Part shown: piece by piece, positions 43,326 through 45,484 of the stretch
Layout: each line of letters starts with the position of its first letter
Position numbering within the stretch: position 1 is the stretch's first letter
Assembly: GCA_030065055.1 (NCBI GenBank)
Contig: JASJDS010000032.1
Coordinates: 1 to 45,484 of the forward strand
Reading direction: 5' to 3'
Source: Calothrix sp. MO_192.B10
GTDB lineage: Bacteria; Cyanobacteriota; Cyanobacteriia; Cyanobacteriales; Nostocaceae
DNA length: 45,484 bases
Made by a program: the position numbers and the translations under genes
The notes under the pieces: generated by a model
The model's input: the letters and a program-made list of their open reading frames with translations, nothing else
Databases searched by the model: none
What the model was told of the DNA's origin: nothing

Positions 43326-43350
43326 AAAAAAATCAAATACTAGTCCTATA
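43326..43350. repeat. Single end of the 104-bp inverted-repeat element family
   Basis: AATCAAATACTAGTCCTATA is identical to the right end of copy A (6799-6818). No left end with the standard 104-bp spacing exists. A weak left-end match starts at 43098, which would give a ~253-bp element interrupted by the heptamer repeat. Confidence 0.6.
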
Positions 43351-43703
43351 GCAAAAAGCAGAAGACTTATTTATTGATATTCCGTTCTTTTAGCCATTCT
43401 AATTTAATTATGTCCTAAAATTTCTAGTTACCGTTACATATGCCTTCAAATCAAGAACACTGAACTCCGGATTGTTCTAGGAAATTGAATCAAGCAACAG
43501 GAATTGGTAGTGCATTCCCCTAAAGGCTCCTAAATTGTATTTGTATTGCTCGTCAAGCCATGCAACCGAACAAAACCCGAACCTGGAACCTGAACAGAAT
43601 TGTTCGGCAACGCGTTAAGCTGGATAAGAGTATTAATTTATTGGTTTTTATCTTAAATACCCTGTTCCTGTCACTTTAAGTGTGCGCTGCTTGAGAAACC
43701 CGA

Positions 43704-44459
43704 ATGCTAGATAAAATTTTCGAGTACCTGCATTTTCAGTTTAGTATTGAAGCTCCTATAGTACTGTTAATTCTGATTTTTTTAGAAGCGGTACTGTCTG
43801 CAGATAATGCGATCGCTCTGGCTGCGATCGCTCAAGGATTAGATAATAAGAAATTAGAACAACAAGCACTGAATTTAGGTTTGGTTTTTGCCTATGTATT
43901 GCGAATTACCCTCTTACTGACTGCCACTTGGGTAGAAAAGTTCTGGCAATTCGAGTTAATTGGAGCAGCTTACCTACTATGGCTCGTATTTCAACACTTT
44001 ACCTCGGAGGAAGAAGTAACTAACGGACATCACCACCACGGACCTCGCTTTAGTTCTCTGTTACAAGTAATACCAGTTATTGCCCTGACGGATTTAGCAT
44101 TTTCCTTAGATAGCGTTACCACCGCGATCGCAGTTTCGGATGAAAAATGGTTGGTGATTGCTGGAACTACCATTGGTGTAATTACTTTGCGGTTTATGGC
44201 TGGTTTGTTTATCCGCTGGTTAGATGAGTTTGAGAACCTGGAAGATGCAGGTTATATTACTGTGTCTTTTGTGGGTTTACGGTTGTTACTGAAAGTGGTG
44301 AATGATGCATTTGTACCACCACAATGGATTATGGTGACAGCGATCGCTGTAATATTAACTTGGGGCTTTTCCAAGCGCAATCTTCCACAACAAGAGAAAG
44401 AATTAGTCCTCCCGGAACCAGAACCGGAGACGAGTGGAGGAGTTCTCAAGTCCAAATAA
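43704..44459 (+). CDS. TerC-family integral membrane protein
   Basis: 251 residues, about seven hydrophobic segments. The TerC metal-site motifs are present: FLEAVLSADNAIALA (~27-41) and its internal-repeat partner ALTDLAFSLDSVTTAIA (~131-147). A cytosolic or periplasmic loop carries HHHH at ~109-112. TerC proteins are implicated in metal (Mn2+) export or metalation of exported enzymes. Exact role here unknown. The acidic C-terminal tail (EPEPE) is followed 60 bp later by a perfect hairpin, so it is likely its own transcript. Confidence 0.88.
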   Translation: MLDKIFEYLHFQFSIEAPIVLLILIFLEAVLSADNAIALAAIAQGLDNKKLEQQALNLGLVFAYVLRITLLLTATWVEKFWQFELIGAAYLLWLVFQHFTSEEEVTNGHHHHGPRFSSLLQVIPVIALTDLAFSLDSVTTAIAVSDEKWLVIAGTTIGVITLRFMAGLFIRWLDEFENLEDAGYITVSFVGLRLLLKVVNDAFVPPQWIMVTAIAVILTWGFSKRNLPQQEKELVLPEPEPETSGGVLKSK

Positions 44460-44519
44460 GGACTGTAGAAGTAGGGGCATGGCATCCACAATTGATTTTG
44501 ATCATTCGCAGGTGTGAGC

Positions 44520-44550
44520 GATCCCCGACTTCTTTAAGAAGTCGGGGATC
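44520..44550. terminator. Perfect GATCCCCGACTTCTT palindrome
   Basis: GATCCCCGACTTCTT-T-AAGAAGTCGGGGATC: 15-bp stem around one base, 60 bp after the TerC stop and ~45 bp before dhaL. Same family as 15170-15196. A likely transcription end or attenuating stem between the two genes, although it lacks a U-run. Confidence 0.6.
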
Positions 44551-44594
44551 TGTTCATCCTCTGCCCGAATTAGCTAAATATTTAGATTGTGATT

Positions 44595-45236
44595 ATGAAT
44601 CAAGCACAAGTTATCGAATGGTTACAAAAATTTGCGGATGCCATAGAACAAAATAAAGATTATTTAACAGAATTAGATGCGGCGATCGGTGATGCAGATC
44701 ATGGAATCAATATGGATCGCGGTTTCAAAAAGGTGATGGAGCAACTACCAACAGTTGTCGATCAAGACATCGGTAGTATTTTGAAAAAAGTTAGCATGGT
44801 CTTGATTTCCAGTGTAGGTGGTGCTAGTGGTCCTTTGTACGGTACTTTCTTTCTGCGGGGAAGTACAGTAGTAATGGGAAAGCAAGAATTAGCCCCAGAG
44901 GATACCCTAAAATTGCTGCAAGCGGGCTTAGAAGGAGTCGTACAACGGGGTAAAGCCCGACTAGGGGATAAAACAATGGTAGATGCCTTATCCCCTGCTG
45001 TAGAGGCATTTAGGCAAGCTGTGGACGATAGGAAAACAACCGAGTCAGCCATGAAAAGTGCGATCGCAGCAGCAGAACAAGGTATGAAAGATACCATACC
45101 AATGATTGCCAAAAAGGGGCGGGCTAGTTATCTGGGAAAACGCAGTATCGGACATCAAGATCCAGGAGCTACTTCTACTTATCTGATGTTGAACAGTTTG
45201 TTCGAGACTATTGGGGAAGAGGGAGGGAAGGAGTGA
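44595..45236 (+). CDS. dhaL: Dihydroxyacetone kinase DhaL-type subunit
   Basis: 213 residues from the ATG at 44595; a GTG two codons earlier (44589) is also in frame. The DhaL ADP-Mg2+ site shows LDAAIGDADHGINM (~27-40) with three Asp ligands, GGASGPLYG (~78-86) and, near the end, GRASYLGKRSIGHQDPGATS. In phosphotransferase-type kinases DhaL holds the nucleotide and DhaK binds dihydroxyacetone. No DhaK lies upstream; it may follow beyond the window. Length is standard. Confidence 0.9.
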   Translation: MNQAQVIEWLQKFADAIEQNKDYLTELDAAIGDADHGINMDRGFKKVMEQLPTVVDQDIGSILKKVSMVLISSVGGASGPLYGTFFLRGSTVVMGKQELAPEDTLKLLQAGLEGVVQRGKARLGDKTMVDALSPAVEAFRQAVDDRKTTESAMKSAIAAAEQGMKDTIPMIAKKGRASYLGKRSIGHQDPGATSTYLMLNSLFETIGEEGGKE

Positions 45237-45257
45237 TGGAGTGATGGAGTGATGGAG
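45233..45257. repeat. GTGATGGA tandem repeat at the dhaL stop
   Basis: Three units of GTGATGGA begin at the last codon of dhaL and supply its TGA. The same unit ends the KaiB-fold gene at 41609-41630. The following ~225 bp to the window end show an AGTAGGGGCACGGCATCCACAAT repeat (also at 44471) and no gene. Confidence 0.75.
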
Positions 45258-45484
45258 TTCAGGAGTAGGGGCACGGCATCCACAATCTCTCGGTATATGG
45301 AATAACATTAACCACGCCCTGCCCATGAGTGATGGAGTGAAGAAAGGTCAACTACCTACACTCCTCTAACGAGTGAGTGTAGGCTTGCAAAAACCCTAAG
45401 AAATTAGGCTCACGGTATGCAACGAAAGAGTTGGTTAGGGCATAGAGATTTAGTAGGGCTAAACGTACAAATATTTCCCTAGTT

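Larger units (their letters stand above)
42927..43703. other. 777-bp gene-free stretch upstream of the TerC gene
   Basis: No supported gene. It contains a GGATTTT heptamer array (43232-43271) and an end of the 104-bp element family at 43326-43350. A possible divergent partner end, TATAGCAATCCCATTTGAT, lies at 43098. No yybP-ykoY-like manganese riboswitch core was recognised before the TerC gene. Confidence 0.55.

Noticed and set aside
43500-43703. Manganese (yybP-ykoY) riboswitch before the TerC-family gene
   Set aside because: TerC genes often have one, but the conserved core motifs could not be found in the ~200 bp upstream.
40637-45257. CRISPR-like array from regularly repeated hairpins and heptamers
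   Set aside because: Spacers are themselves repeats of a few bases, there are no unique 30-40 bp spacers, and no cas genes are present.

Overview
The window comes from a filamentous, probably nostocalean, cyanobacterium. The evidence is the many HIP1-type GCGATCGC sites, the heptameric short tandem repeats, the dispersed TGTCATTGCGAGCG, GTAGAGACG and AGGACTTACGCAA repeat families, and gene families typical of that group (PilT, a KaiB-fold protein, TerC, DhaL, alanine dehydrogenase). No search could be run. Assignments rest on motifs read from the translated sequence.

Layout. (1) 1-1.7 kb: 3' part of a secreted vWA/Calx-beta/RTX calcium-binding protein. (2) 1.7-3.5 kb: SLC13-type permease. 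(3) 3.6-13 kb, minus strand: a lasso-peptide biosynthesis locus. In transcription order it holds a multi-pass membrane protein (ATGA overlap with the next gene), a nucleotidyltransferase-family protein, the PqqD-like recognition element B1, the transglutaminase-like leader peptidase B2, the asparagine-synthetase-like cyclase C, a short precursor gene A at 6831-6974 that conventional calling misses, an HPr-kinase-like peptide kinase, and an ABC exporter. The precursor has the Tyr-x2-Pro-x-Leu-x3-Gly...Thr leader pattern, one well-placed Asp for the ring, and a C-terminal Ser-Ser that fits the kinase. (4) 13.6-36.8 kb, minus strand: an exopolysaccharide locus with a WbaP-type initiating phosphoglycosyltransferase, WecG/TagA transferase, about eight further glycosyltransferases, FkbM methyltransferase, O-antigen-ligase/Wzy-type polymerase, MsbA/PglK-type ABC flippase, Wzc-type co-polymerase/kinase and a zinc-ribbon-like small protein at the head. 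It also carries its own sulfation set: ATP sulfurylase, APS kinase and a PAPS-dependent sulfotransferase. The product is therefore probably a sulfated surface glycan. A remnant of the ABC gene lies inside the locus and supplies the last codons of a glycosyltransferase. (5) 36.8-39.3 kb: 2.4 kb without genes, holding an IS200/IS605-like remnant and a palindromic element. (6) 39.3-45.5 kb: a PilT-family ATPase followed by a KaiB-fold protein, alanine dehydrogenase (minus strand), a TerC-family membrane protein and DhaL, separated by hairpins and short tandem repeats.

The most interesting system is the lasso-peptide locus with a newly read precursor and a probable C-terminal phosphorylation step, next to a sulfated-polysaccharide locus. 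Two 104-bp miniature inverted-repeat elements sit at the edge of, and within, the lasso part.
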